Both the position numbers and the translations under genes were made by a program. From Nitrospiria bacterium (GTDB taxonomy: Bacteria > Nitrospirota > UBA9217), in NCBI GenBank assembly GCA_919901555.1, contig CAKKPG010000044.1, positions 1-64,000 of the forward strand: a stretch of 64,000 bases of DNA, read 5' to 3'. Position 1 is the stretch's first letter, and each line of letters starts with the position of its first letter. Under the pieces are notes generated by a model. It was not told the origin of the DNA. It made no database searches and saw only the letters and a list, made by a program, of their open reading frames with translations. Positions 32,159 to 41,025 of the stretch are shown one piece after another.

Positions 32159-34525
32159 ATGAAAAAGCTGCGGGAGTTCTTTCAGAATCGCTACGTCAAA
32201 CGTACTGGTGTTATCGTTATCACTGTCTTATCTGTAATTATTCTCCTCCGCCTCGTCTCACCGTCTCTCAAGTCCGACGTAAGCTTTTCCCAGGCAATCT
32301 ATGACCGCAACGGGAAGCTGCTTCGCCTGACGCTGTCGAGGGACGAGAAGTATCGGTTATGGCTGCCGTTAAAGGCAATCTCGCCGGTCCTTGTCAATGC
32401 CACGCTCCTGCACGAGGACAAATGGTTCCGGTTCCATCCGGGTGTTAGTCCCCCATCTCTTTTCCGTGCAGTCTGGCATACTTATATCAAGAAAGACAGA
32501 AAGATCGGCGGGTCCACGATCACGATGCAGCTTGCGCGCATCCGTTACGACATCAACTCGCGCACCATCTCCGGCAAGACAAAGCAGATCCTCGCGGCGC
32601 TCAGGCTTGAGCTGCTCTATTCCAAGAACGAGATCCTTGAAGCTTATCTCAACCTCGTGCCTTACGGCCTGAACATCGAAGGCGCGGGCGCGGCAAGCCT
32701 GATCTATTTTCACAAGAACGCCGACAAACTCACCCTCGCCGACGCGCTCACCCTGAGCGTGATCCCCCAGAGTCCTGCACGCCGCATGGGGTCCCGGAGG
32801 GAGGATGGCATCGCAGCGAACCCGAACCTCGAACAGGCCCGTAAAATCCTCTTTGCCAAATGGGTCGCGAAGAACCCGAATGACATGGACCAGAAGTCTC
32901 TTATCGAGCTTCCGGTCCTGCTCAAAAACCCTTTGGACCTGCCGTTCCTTGCGCCCCATTTTGTGAACGAGGCGCTCCGTATCGAGCCCTTTGACTCCTT
33001 GCTCCACACCACCCTGGACCGCTCGCTCCAGAAACTCATCGAGCGTCACAGCAGCGCATATATTGCGTCAAAACGGCAGGTGGGGATCAGGAACGTTGCG
33101 GTGCTGCTTGCTGATCACCGTACCATGGAGGTGAAGGCCCTGCTCGGGTCCGTTGATTTCTTCAATGCCGCGATCGAGGGACAGGTGAACGGCACGCGGG
33201 CGAAGCGCTCGCCGGGCTCTGCGCTCAAGCCCTTCATCTACGGACTCGGCATCGACCAGGGCATCATCCATCCTCTCACGATGCTCAAGGACGCGCCCAT
33301 GAGCTTCGGCTCTTACAACCCGGAGAACTTCGACAACGACTTCGTCGGGCCGATCAAGGCCCGGGACGCCCTCGTCAAGAGCAGGAACGTTCCGGCAGTG
33401 GAGATCGTATCGAAGCTTACTGCGCCCGGGCTGCACGGGTTTCTCCTGAAGGCGGGGATAACGCGGATGCGGGAGGAGGCCTTTTACGGCATGTCCCTCG
33501 CCCTGGGAAGCGCCGAGGTCTCTATGGAAGAGCTGGTGCAGCTCTATGCCATGCTCCCGAATGACGGCATGCTGAAGCCGCTGCGGTATCTGAAGACCCG
33601 GTCAAAGGAGGAGGGGTTGCGACTCCTGAGCAGGGAAGCGAGCTTCCTGGTGCTCGACATGCTGGCCGCCAATCCCCATCCCTCTCAGGGATTTCGCTCC
33701 GACTGGGTCCGGGACAGTCTTCCTGTTTCGTGGAAGACCGGCACGTCCTTCGGGTTCCGCGATGCCTGGTCCGTGGGCATTGTCGGTCCTTACGCGCTTG
33801 CCGTGTGGATCGGGAACTTCGACGGACAGGGAAATCCGGCGTTCATCGGGAGAGAGGCCGCAGCGCCGCTGTTTTTCGAGATCATCGACTCGCTCAAGTC
33901 CCAGGACCCGGAGGTCCGGCTGTACCAGGGGAAGGGGCCCGCTGACCTGAATATCAGGAAGACGGAGGTTTGCGCATTGTCGGGGCGCATACCCGGTCCC
34001 GCGTGCGACCATAGGGCGGCCACCTGGTTCATCCCCGGCAGGTCGCCCATCGAGACCTGCGAGATCCACCGCAGGATCTCCGTTCGTACAAGGACCGGAC
34101 TTCGCGCCTGCGTCGAAGGCGCGCCCGGGACCCGGTCCGCGGTTTACGAGTTCTGGTCATCGGACATGCTCGCCATCTTCCGGCAGGCGGGGATTCCGCG
34201 CCGGGCGCCGCCGCCCTATGAGCCGGGCTGCAGGCTGGAAGATACCGCGTCGAAGGGTGCGGGGCCGCGGATCACTTCGCCGCAGCAGGGCGTGACCTAC
34301 AGCCTGCGGGCGCGGTCATTGGACCGGGAACGCATCCCGCTCACGGCAGTGACTGACGCCGACACGCGGACCGTGTACTGGTTCGTGAACGAACGGTTCC
34401 TGGGAACCTCGGCGAGCGGCAAACCCTTCCTGTGGAGGCCGACGTCGGGCAGGTTTATTATCCGTGCAGTGGACGATCAGGGCCGTTCGGACGCGCGGGA
34501 GATCAAGGCCGTAACGGTTGAATAG
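32159..34525 (+). CDS. pbpC: Second penicillin-binding protein 1C-like protein
   Basis: 788 aa from ATG 32159; the track GTG at 32138 lies in a repeat-like GGATTGCGGATTGCGG stretch. One N-terminal anchor (GVIVITVLSVIILLRLV). The GT51 domain has LLHEDKWFRFHPG with catalytic E86 and GGSTITMQLAR. The transpeptidase has SPGSALKPFIYG with S354, SRN and KTGTS at K526. The C-terminal part ends with a beta-sandwich-like segment (VYWFVNERFLGTSASGKP) similar to the end of the first PbpC (LVWYVDGKPFQ). The two PbpC proteins are only distantly similar. This one ends the 28-kb co-directional run. The convergent CAP-domain gene follows. Confidence 0.9.
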   Translation: MKKLREFFQNRYVKRTGVIVITVLSVIILLRLVSPSLKSDVSFSQAIYDRNGKLLRLTLSRDEKYRLWLPLKAISPVLVNATLLHEDKWFRFHPGVSPPSLFRAVWHTYIKKDRKIGGSTITMQLARIRYDINSRTISGKTKQILAALRLELLYSKNEILEAYLNLVPYGLNIEGAGAASLIYFHKNADKLTLADALTLSVIPQSPARRMGSRREDGIAANPNLEQARKILFAKWVAKNPNDMDQKSLIELPVLLKNPLDLPFLAPHFVNEALRIEPFDSLLHTTLDRSLQKLIERHSSAYIASKRQVGIRNVAVLLADHRTMEVKALLGSVDFFNAAIEGQVNGTRAKRSPGSALKPFIYGLGIDQGIIHPLTMLKDAPMSFGSYNPENFDNDFVGPIKARDALVKSRNVPAVEIVSKLTAPGLHGFLLKAGITRMREEAFYGMSLALGSAEVSMEELVQLYAMLPNDGMLKPLRYLKTRSKEEGLRLLSREASFLVLDMLAANPHPSQGFRSDWVRDSLPVSWKTGTSFGFRDAWSVGIVGPYALAVWIGNFDGQGNPAFIGREAAAPLFFEIIDSLKSQDPEVRLYQGKGPADLNIRKTEVCALSGRIPGPACDHRAATWFIPGRSPIETCEIHRRISVRTRTGLRACVEGAPGTRSAVYEFWSSDMLAIFRQAGIPRRAPPPYEPGCRLEDTASKGAGPRITSPQQGVTYSLRARSLDRERIPLTAVTDADTRTVYWFVNERFLGTSASGKPFLWRPTSGRFIIRAVDDQGRSDAREIKAVTVE

Positions 34526-34610
34526 AATTCCCCGCCCAGGGTGACGGACTGAGCGGAATGAGTTTATGGCAGCTCCGGAGAGGGGGTGAGGCCGGTGCAA
34601 AGGGCGTTCT

Positions 34611-35252
34611 TCAGCAGAAGTTCTGGGTGATGTACACCTTGTCATCAGGCGCAACGACGATGCCGATTCCCTCCCGCCCCCAGTGCGGGGTAAGAATATT
34701 TTTTCTATGCCCCGGGCTGTTCATCCAGCCCTGGACCGCTGTCTCGGCGAGCTCTTCTTCCCTATTCCAGTCATAATAGGCAACGCCGTTGACGGTGGTG
34801 ATGGAATTGTAGAGGTTGTTCTGGAGGATGTTCTCCCCGCCGGTGTAGATGACCCCCTGGCCCCGGACAGCGCAGGTGTAACCTCCCCGCTGATATCGAT
34901 AGGAAAAGCCGTGTCCCTCGGGAGAATCGTGGCTAAAATAGTTTCGCTTTGCCATGTCCCGGCTATGCTCGCGGGCGATGCGGCCGAGCCCGTCGTCCCA
35001 GGCAAGGCGGGAGAGGCCGCGCTTTTGGCGCTCTTTATTGATGAGGGCATGAATGCGCGCTTCCAGATCGGGAATGCGGATTTTTGGCTGCGCCCTTTTT
35101 GCATATTTTCCGTTTCCGGCAACTGCCGATGAATGATCGCTCTGCAAGGGGAGACAGGAAGGCAGGAGCGCAAGCGCGGCGATGACGACCGTCGCGAGTG
35201 CGGCCGCAAGCCGGTGACGGCGCGTGTTCCTGTCGGGAAGCATCCTGGTCAT
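34611..35252 (-). CDS. CAP/SCP-domain lipoprotein
   Basis: 213 aa. The N-terminus has a signal segment ending in LLPSC, a plausible lipobox, so it is probably a lipoprotein. The CAP (cysteine-rich secretory, antigen 5, PR-1) fold shows its conserved pieces: LINKERQKRGLSRLAWD, REHSRDMAKRNYFSHDSPEG, TGGENI and WMNSPGHRKNIL. The two His and the Glu that line the CAP cavity are present. Bacterial CAP proteins are secreted; their biochemical role is mostly unknown. The start overlaps the ATPase stop (ATGA), so it is the last gene of the ABC/NosL operon. A 21-bp piece of it is repeated at 6.3 kb. Confidence 0.88.
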   Translation of the reverse strand: MTRMLPDRNTRRHRLAAALATVVIAALALLPSCLPLQSDHSSAVAGNGKYAKRAQPKIRIPDLEARIHALINKERQKRGLSRLAWDDGLGRIAREHSRDMAKRNYFSHDSPEGHGFSYRYQRGGYTCAVRGQGVIYTGGENILQNNLYNSITTVNGVAYYDWNREEELAETAVQGWMNSPGHRKNILTPHWGREGIGIVVAPDDKVYITQNFC

Positions 35253-35911
35253 TTCAGCTCTTCTATCATCCCGTGCTTCATCCTGAACTTTCTCGATGCC
35301 CGCTTGGCAAGGTCCGTATTATGCGTCACCATGATGATGGTCACCTTGCGCTCGCGATTGGCCGTTTCGAAAAAGTCCATGACTGCCGTTTCCGTTTCCT
35401 CGTCCAGGTCTCCCGTGGGTTCGTCGGCAAGGATGATTTTCGGGGAATTGATGAAGGCCCGGGCAATGGCCACCCGCTGCTGCTCGCCGCCGGAGAGCTC
35501 CGCGGGATAGCGCTCCGCCTTTCCTCCGAGCCCCACGAGCTCGAGCAGGATGAGGGCGTCCGCCGGCGTGCCTTTTCCTCCGAAGGCCGTGGGAAGGAGC
35601 ACGTTTTCGCCGGCGGTCAGGGTGGGAAGGAGGCTTGAGAACTGATAGACAAAGGCCAGTTTCTCGTTCCGCAGTGCAGCCAGTTCCCGGTCGCTACGGT
35701 CCCAGATGTTCTCGCCGTCTATAAGGACGGCGCCCGCGTCCGGCCTCGTGAGGCCGCCGATGATGCTCAAGAGCGTACTCTTGCCGCTGCCGGAATGGCC
35801 GACGATGGACGCAAATTCTCCATCGTGGAGCGTAAACGCCGCGTTCTGCACGGCCTTTACCTCCTGACCCGATGAGCAATATGCCTTGGTCAACCCTTTC
35901 AGTTCGATCAT
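35249..35911 (-). CDS. ABC transporter ATP-binding protein (MacB/LolD type)
   Basis: 220 aa from ATG 35911 (MIELKGLTKAY); the longer track ORF runs into the preceding gene. Walker A GHSGSGKST near residue 40, Q-loop YQFSSLLPTLTAGENVLLP, signature LSGGEQQRVAIARA, Walker B IILADEPTGDLD and H-loop THN are all intact. The family energises MacB/FtsX-type permeases that work as mechanotransmitters rather than classic pumps. The partner is the permease at 36755-37951. It overlaps both neighbours by four bases. Confidence 0.92.
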   Translation of the reverse strand: MIELKGLTKAYCSSGQEVKAVQNAAFTLHDGEFASIVGHSGSGKSTLLSIIGGLTRPDAGAVLIDGENIWDRSDRELAALRNEKLAFVYQFSSLLPTLTAGENVLLPTAFGGKGTPADALILLELVGLGGKAERYPAELSGGEQQRVAIARAFINSPKIILADEPTGDLDEETETAVMDFFETANRERKVTIIMVTHNTDLAKRASRKFRMKHGMIEELK

Positions 35912-36312
35912 GAGCTGCGGGCCTTTGTCCTTTTTCTGATAAGATGGACCGTCGCGATAATCATAATAACGGCAGTCAGCACGGCCACGAACCTCACGGC
36001 AGGCACGGTGCCGTAGTTGCAGGGCATCTTTGCGCTCCGGCAGTAGCCGTAGATGTTTGGCGCAACATAAGCCGCTGAGGAAAGTAAAAAGGCCGTGACG
36101 GCCGCGATAAGAGGCGCGGCAGCGTGACGAAAGACGAATGCTCCCGCGCCGGCCACGATGAGCAAGGCGCCCACGATGTATTCCGCCCGCGCCGTGTCGG
36201 AGCAGTGCATGGGCTGATACCCCGCGTATTCGCATACGGGCAGGATGAAGCGGGGAATCATAAGGAGCAGAGCGCCGCTTATCAGCGAGACGACACCCAC
36301 GGTCTTCTTCAT
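35908..36312 (-). CDS. DUF4418 membrane protein
   Basis: 134 aa with four hydrophobic helices. The pattern PRFILPVCEYAGYQPMHCSDTARAEYIVGALL, with paired Cys/Met/His residues facing one side, is characteristic of DUF4418. A second cysteine pair, GYCRSAKMPCNYG, lies in the loop before the last helix. The Cys/Met/His content and the NosL-like neighbour suggest metal (copper) handling, which is inference. It overlaps both neighbouring genes by four bases. Confidence 0.8.
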   Translation of the reverse strand: MKKTVGVVSLISGALLLMIPRFILPVCEYAGYQPMHCSDTARAEYIVGALLIVAGAGAFVFRHAAAPLIAAVTAFLLSSAAYVAPNIYGYCRSAKMPCNYGTVPAVRFVAVLTAVIMIIATVHLIRKRTKARSS

Positions 36313-36713
36313 TTCAGCGCCTTCATGGCGTTGTCCAGGTCAAGGGGCGCGCCGAACTTTTCGGCCTCGTTCTTATTTCTGAATGCGGCGATATTCCAGC
36401 CCATGGGTGAGGTGAAGTGCTTTGCCGAGGAAACGTACCATGCCTTCGCCCCATTGATCCACTCGTTGGATTTGAAGTCCTTGACCTGCGCGTTTTCGAG
36501 CCTCATTTTTTTTGTTTTCATGTGGATGAGCATGTCGCCGATGTCGCAGAAGGAGAGCGTCATGTCCTTCTGCACGATCTTTGCGGAGAAGGGAGACTTT
36601 TCGTCCACCATCATTCCGCATTCAGCGCATTTGTTCATCTGCGCCGGAAGCAGGGAAGAAAAGGACAGCAGGAGCACAAGCGTGATAATCACCGTACGAG
36701 TTCTGATCTTCAT
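36309..36713 (-). CDS. NosL-like copper-binding protein
   Basis: 134 aa from ATG 36713, preceded by AAGGAGG; the track start is 15 codons too early. A signal peptide (VIITLVLLLSFSSLLPAQ) is followed by KCAECGMMVDEKSPFSAKIV, the Cys-Gly-Met motif of NosL. In NosL this region binds Cu(I) for nitrous-oxide reductase assembly. Conserved aromatic and Met residues (YVSSAKHFTSPMGWNIAAF) follow. No nosZ is in the window, so it probably serves another metal-dependent process with the ABC module. There is no clear lipobox, unlike typical lipoprotein NosL. The start is 41 bases downstream of the permease stop. Confidence 0.87.
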   Translation of the reverse strand: MKIRTRTVIITLVLLLSFSSLLPAQMNKCAECGMMVDEKSPFSAKIVQKDMTLSFCDIGDMLIHMKTKKMRLENAQVKDFKSNEWINGAKAWYVSSAKHFTSPMGWNIAAFRNKNEAEKFGAPLDLDNAMKALK

Positions 36714-36754
36714 AGCAATCCTCCTTATCTGATTTTTTTCGTCCATCAGCCCTT

Positions 36755-37951
36755 TCATTCTCCCCCTCTGATCGCCTCATAGGGGTCGCGTTTAAATGCA
36801 GTGCTCACCGGAAGGAGCGCCGCCAGCAGACCGGTGAGAATGGACAGGATGAGCGCGCCGGCGATAAGCATCATCAGGTCCTGCAGGGGAGGGAAGAGGT
36901 AGGGCAGCTTGAGATAGTGGAGCATCAGGCCCTTGAATGCCAGGAGCAGCGCGAACCCGAATGCCGTGCCGCCCGCGCCGCCGGCCGCGGAGAGCACCGA
37001 GGCCTCCAGGAGAATCAGGACCGAGACATGGGTCCTGTTGGCGCCCATGGCGCGAAGCAGGCCGAGTTCCCTGCGCCGTTCGTTCACGATCATGGAGAAG
37101 GCGAATGCCATGATGAGGAGCACGATGAGCCAGAGGACGACGCTGATGCCGAATACGGCGTGCCTGAGGCCGGAGAGCTGCTTCCGCACCGTGCTGACGA
37201 CGGTGTCGGCGATGATCGCCTTCACCCCCGGGATGTCGTGCTCAAGCCTGATGGCGACCCGTTCAGGCGAGGTATCATCACGCACCCGCACGAGCACCGC
37301 CGATATCTTGTTTCTTCCAATATCTATGGGCTCGACGGCCATGGTCTTCGACGTTTCCGCCATGCGGTAGGCGTCGTCCATGCTCATGAACACCGCGCGG
37401 TCGAAGAAGTCCATGCCTGTGGGCTCCATGGCGCCCGCGATGGTAAAGTCCGTTCCGAAAAAGGGGATGCCGTCGCCCGGTGCGGCGGGGACCTCTCTGC
37501 CCACGATGACTTCCCTTGCCGAGAGCCTTCTGTTCAGGCGCTGTTCGAGCCAGGGCTTCACGGTAAAGTCCGATTCGGGGTCAAAGCCGATAAGGAATAC
37601 GTCCACGTTGTAACAGCAGGTAAATGCCGCGGGCTTGATGAAAAGCTGGGGAGATGCGTTCCTCACCCCCTCCACCTGCCGCACCCTGTTGAGGATGGCC
37701 AGGTCCATGAGAAAGTGGGTGGGCTCGCCCGAGAGGAGCGCCGTTTTTGCCTTTGATTCCGCGTGTTGGGGCACTACCAGGATATCGGCGCCGAGACGCT
37801 GGGCGCCGATGGTGATGGCGTTGTCAACGCTCTTGAGTGCGAGGGTTGCCGTAAAGAGGGTGCATGATACGACTGCCACGATGGCGAGGAGCAGCCAGGA
37901 CCGTGTAAGGTTTCGCCGCAGATTTTTGAGCGCCACGGATGGGATGTTCAT
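36755..37951 (-). CDS. ABC transporter permease (MacB/FtsX family)
   Basis: 398 aa. An N-terminal helix (SWLLLAIVAVVSCTLFTATLAL) is followed by a periplasmic MacB_PCD domain of about 220 residues. The C-terminal FtsX domain has three helices: LWLIVLLIMAFAFSMIV, SVLILLEASVLSAAGGAGGTAFG and LMMLIAGALILSILTGLLAALLP. The loop ERRRELGLLRAMGA is the typical coupling motif that contacts the ATPase. The family includes lipoprotein extractors and efflux mechanotransmitters. It is first in the operon permease-nosL-DUF4418-ATPase-CAP. No adaptor (MacA) or outer-membrane factor is encoded beside it. The substrate is unknown; the neighbours point to the periplasm and perhaps to copper. Confidence 0.9.
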   Translation of the reverse strand: MNIPSVALKNLRRNLTRSWLLLAIVAVVSCTLFTATLALKSVDNAITIGAQRLGADILVVPQHAESKAKTALLSGEPTHFLMDLAILNRVRQVEGVRNASPQLFIKPAAFTCCYNVDVFLIGFDPESDFTVKPWLEQRLNRRLSAREVIVGREVPAAPGDGIPFFGTDFTIAGAMEPTGMDFFDRAVFMSMDDAYRMAETSKTMAVEPIDIGRNKISAVLVRVRDDTSPERVAIRLEHDIPGVKAIIADTVVSTVRKQLSGLRHAVFGISVVLWLIVLLIMAFAFSMIVNERRRELGLLRAMGANRTHVSVLILLEASVLSAAGGAGGTAFGFALLLAFKGLMLHYLKLPYLFPPLQDLMMLIAGALILSILTGLLAALLPVSTAFKRDPYEAIRGGE

Positions 37952-38073
37952 CAGCGAGGTTCCCTTGGAGGTCGGCCGGGGCCGGACTGCGGGTGACGAG
38001 ACGGTTGTTCCTGGGTGCGAAATGCGGCCGCCCCGCCCTGGACGGGCGAGGCCGAATCAGCGAGAGCGAAGAT

Positions 38074-38268
38074 CTATCCCAGTTTTTTCACTTTGCCCGA
38101 GCGGAGGCACCGCGTACACACGTGCAGGCGCACGTGGGCGCCATGGGCGCCTATCGCCTTGACGCGCTGCAGGTTCGGTTTGGAGACTTTCTTGGTTTTA
38201 TTGTTGGCATGGCTCACCTTGTTCCCGCTGAGCGCGCCTTTGCCGCAGATTGCACATGTTCCAGCCAC
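38074..38268 (-). CDS. rpmB: Ribosomal protein bL28, zinc-binding form
   Basis: 64 aa from a GTG at 38268 with GGAGGG upstream; the track ORF extends into the leader. [26 protein letters not shown] is diagnostic for bL28 of the large ribosomal subunit. Two CxxC pairs (CAIC and CTRC) show the zinc-binding, C+ version. A promoter lies about 50-75 bases upstream. It is single and divergent from recG, with a shared palindrome-bearing intergenic region. Confidence 0.95.
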   Translation of the reverse strand: MAGTCAICGKGALSGNKVSHANNKTKKVSKPNLQRVKAIGAHGAHVRLHVCTRCLRSGKVKKLG

Positions 38269-38315
38269 GTTGTAACCCTCCGAAAAAGAAAAATAATTGA
38301 TTAAAAAGCAGGCGT

Positions 38316-38344
38316 ATGCTACCATAAGGCAATAGTGTTTGCAA
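38316..38344 (-). promoter_or_regulatory. Putative promoter of rpmB
   Basis: On the minus strand TTGCAA (38344-38339) is followed after 17 bases by TAGCAT (38321-38316). It is located about 50 bases before the rpmB GTG. Spacing is ideal, and the hexamers are one to two bases from consensus. Confidence 0.5.
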
Positions 38345-38360
38345 GGGAAAAAAACCATTT

Positions 38361-38427
38361 CACCACAAAGACAAGAAGGCGCTAAAAATCAAAAATTGAA
38401 ATGTTTACTCTTCGTGCCTTAGTGGTT
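38361..38427. repeat. Palindromic intergenic repeat before recG
   Basis: CACCACAAAGACAAGAAGGC pairs imperfectly with CTTCGTGCCTTAGTGGT. This is the same CCAC-AAGGCACGAAG type that recurs elsewhere in the window. It lies between the rpmB promoter and the recG start. Confidence 0.5.
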
Positions 38428-38437
38428 AAAAGAAAAC

Positions 38438-40885
38438 ATGGACGACCTCAAAACCATCTTTGAAAGAATCAGAAAACCCCTTGCCTTTGCGGCGCGGGAC
38501 GATTTTGCCCATGTAAAGAGCCTGACCGGTCTGGAGTCCTTCATCCACGCCCAGGTGAAAGAATTGAAGCAGGTCTCCGGGCATCACGACGGCCTCGCTC
38601 ATCTGGAGAAGGTCTTTTCCGGGTTCGACGGCCTCACGCCCGACAAGAAACGGGAACGCATTCTCACGGCAATGGAGCTGATCGCCGCCTTCGAGCATTC
38701 ACGCCGCGGGTTGCCGGAGAAAACAACCGCGCCCGCGGCCGCGACCGGTGCGCCGGCGCCTCTCCAGACCGCGAACGTGCGGCTCGACACGCCCATCCAG
38801 TACTGCAAAGGCATCGGTCCCAAACGGGCGGAGCTGCTCAAGAAACTGGGCATCGCCATCGTTGAAGACGCCCTGACGTACCTTCCCTGGCGCTATGAGG
38901 ACCGGGGGAACCTCAAAAAAATTTCGCGCCTCTCCTACGGCGCCTTTGAGACCATATCAGGCGAGGTGGTGTCCGCGGAGGTCGTTTCGACCAAACGGCA
39001 GCGGGTGAAGGTCTTCGAGCTTGTTGTCACGGACAAGAGCGGCATCCTCATCGGCTCCTGGTTTAACCAGCCTTTCATGAAAAAGGCGTTCAGGCCGGGC
39101 CAGAAGGTCATCCTTTCCGGCGTGGTGAAGGCCAATCCCTACAAGGGCGGCCTGCCGCAGATGGACAACCCCGAGTATGAGATCATGGACGAAGGCGAGC
39201 CGGACGGCCTCCTGATCCATACCGGCAGGACCGTGCCCATTTATCGCGCTACAGCAGGACTCTCGGTACGCTATCTCCGAACAATGATGAAAAGCATCAT
39301 CGATTCCTGCTCCGCGGCGATTCCGGAATCCCTTCCCGACCATCTGATCAAAAAATATTCCCTCATGCCCGCAGCCGACGCCCTGGCGGAGGTCCACTTT
39401 CCCACCGGGGAAAAGAACATCGACGTCCTGAACCGCGGGACGAGCGCCGCACACCGCAGGCTGAGCTTCGAGGAGCTCTTTGCCCTGGAACTGGGCCTCG
39501 CACTCAGGAAAAAGGGCGTGACCGTCGAGAAAAAAGGAATAGCCTTTGCCTCCGGAGGGAAGCTTGAAGCGGCGCTCCGGAAGAGCCTGCCCTATACGCT
39601 GACCGCGGCCCAGGAGCGGGTCATCAACGAGATCAAGAAGGACATGGCAACGGAAAGTCCCATGAACCGCCTCGTCCAGGGCGACGTGGGGTGCGGCAAG
39701 ACCGTGGTGGCCCTTGTTGCGTCGCTCCTTGCCGTGGAGAACGGATACGAGGCCTGCATCATGGCGCCCACGGAGATCCTCGCGGAACAGCATTATCGGA
39801 ACATCACTTCCCTGGCCCGGCCCCTCGGCGTCTCCGTGAGGCTTCTTACCGGACGCCGGAAGAAAAAGAAGGAAAAAGAGACGCTGCTTTCCGAGATCGC
39901 CTCGGGCGCCGCGCAGATCGTTATCGGGACCCACGCCCTCATCGAAGAAGACGTCGGATTCCATCGCCTCGGCCTCGCCATCATTGACGAACAGCACCGC
40001 TTCGGCGTCATGCAGCGCTCGACCCTCAAGTCCAAAGGGCTGGAGCCCGACGTGCTCGTCATGACGGCAACGCCAATTCCCCGCACGCTGGCGCTTACGG
40101 TGTACGGCGACCTCGACGTCTCGGTCATCGACGAGATGCCGCCGGGCAGAGCACCCGTCGTCACGAAGCTGTATTTTGAATCACGTCGCAGGGAAGCCTA
40201 TCAATTTATCGAGAGCGAACTCACCAAGGACAGGCAGGCCTATGTGGTCTATCCCCTGGTGGAAGAGACGGAGAAGAGCGACCTCAAGGCCGCCGTGGAA
40301 ATGGCCGCCCATCTTCAGCAGGACATCTTTCCCCGCCGGAAGGTCGGCCTGTTGCACGGACGGATGAAGGGAGAAGAGAAAGAGGCGGTGATGTCCGCCT
40401 TTCAATCGGGGAGCACGAACATCCTGGTCTCCACCACGGTGATCGAAGTCGGCGTCGATGTGCCCAACGCCACGGTCATGGTCATCGAACATCCCGAGCG
40501 CTTCGGCCTGGCGCAGCTCCATCAGCTCCGCGGCAGGGTGGGGCGGGGGGCCCACCAGTCCTATTGTATCCTGATGGGGCCGAGGATGTTCGCCCCAGAG
40601 GCCAGGGAGCGCTTGAACGCCTTCGCGCGCACCAATGACGGGTTCAGGATCGCCGAGGAAGACCTCCGTTTGCGCGGGCCGGGAGAGTTTTTCGGGACCC
40701 GCCAGTCCGGCCTGCCGGACCTGCGCGCGGCGAACATCATCCGCGACGCGGACCTGCTGGAAAAGGCGAGGAGCGAGGCCTTTGAGATGGTCAAGAATGA
40801 CCCTGAGCTGACGCAGTATCCCCATCTCAGGGAACTTCTCAGGAGGAAATGGCAGGGGAGGCTGGGACTCATAACCGTGAGTTGA
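38438..40885 (+). CDS. recG: ATP-dependent DNA helicase RecG
   Basis: 815 aa. RecG remodels stalled replication forks and branched DNA. An N-terminal extension (1-110) precedes the wedge/OB domain (about 115-300: DTPIQYCKGIGPKRAELLKKLGI and the following strands). Helicase motifs follow: Walker A GDVGCGKT near residue 415, the DExH-type IIDEQHRFGV, TATPIPRTL, and the C-terminal QLHQLRGRVGRG motif VI. The protein is somewhat longer than E. coli RecG (693 aa) because of the N-terminal extension, which is common in other phyla. The ribosome binding site is weak. The gene is convergent with none and ends before a palindromic spacer. Confidence 0.96.
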   Translation: MDDLKTIFERIRKPLAFAARDDFAHVKSLTGLESFIHAQVKELKQVSGHHDGLAHLEKVFSGFDGLTPDKKRERILTAMELIAAFEHSRRGLPEKTTAPAAATGAPAPLQTANVRLDTPIQYCKGIGPKRAELLKKLGIAIVEDALTYLPWRYEDRGNLKKISRLSYGAFETISGEVVSAEVVSTKRQRVKVFELVVTDKSGILIGSWFNQPFMKKAFRPGQKVILSGVVKANPYKGGLPQMDNPEYEIMDEGEPDGLLIHTGRTVPIYRATAGLSVRYLRTMMKSIIDSCSAAIPESLPDHLIKKYSLMPAADALAEVHFPTGEKNIDVLNRGTSAAHRRLSFEELFALELGLALRKKGVTVEKKGIAFASGGKLEAALRKSLPYTLTAAQERVINEIKKDMATESPMNRLVQGDVGCGKTVVALVASLLAVENGYEACIMAPTEILAEQHYRNITSLARPLGVSVRLLTGRRKKKKEKETLLSEIASGAAQIVIGTHALIEEDVGFHRLGLAIIDEQHRFGVMQRSTLKSKGLEPDVLVMTATPIPRTLALTVYGDLDVSVIDEMPPGRAPVVTKLYFESRRREAYQFIESELTKDRQAYVVYPLVEETEKSDLKAAVEMAAHLQQDIFPRRKVGLLHGRMKGEEKEAVMSAFQSGSTNILVSTTVIEVGVDVPNATVMVIEHPERFGLAQLHQLRGRVGRGAHQSYCILMGPRMFAPEARERLNAFARTNDGFRIAEEDLRLRGPGEFFGTRQSGLPDLRAANIIRDADLLEKARSEAFEMVKNDPELTQYPHLRELLRRKWQGRLGLITVS

Positions 40886-40930
40886 TATTTGCAGGGTAAT
40901 CTGATAAAGTAGTTTTACAGGGGGCAAGAG

Positions 40931-41004
40931 CCGGGGTCAAGGGTCAAGGAGCGCAGAACGAACCGATCTTATCTTTGTCCCCGACCCATGCCGCCCGACC
41001 CCGG
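40931..41004. repeat. Inverted repeat between recG and the coiled-coil gene
   Basis: CCGGGGTC at 40931-40938 is the exact reverse complement of GACCCCGG at 40997-41004. Inner partial repeats (GGGTCAAGG, CCCCGACCC) also pair. It is a typical repeat-rich spacer and may act as a transcript hairpin. Confidence 0.5.
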
Positions 41005-41025
41005 ATTCCATCAATGAGGTAACCC

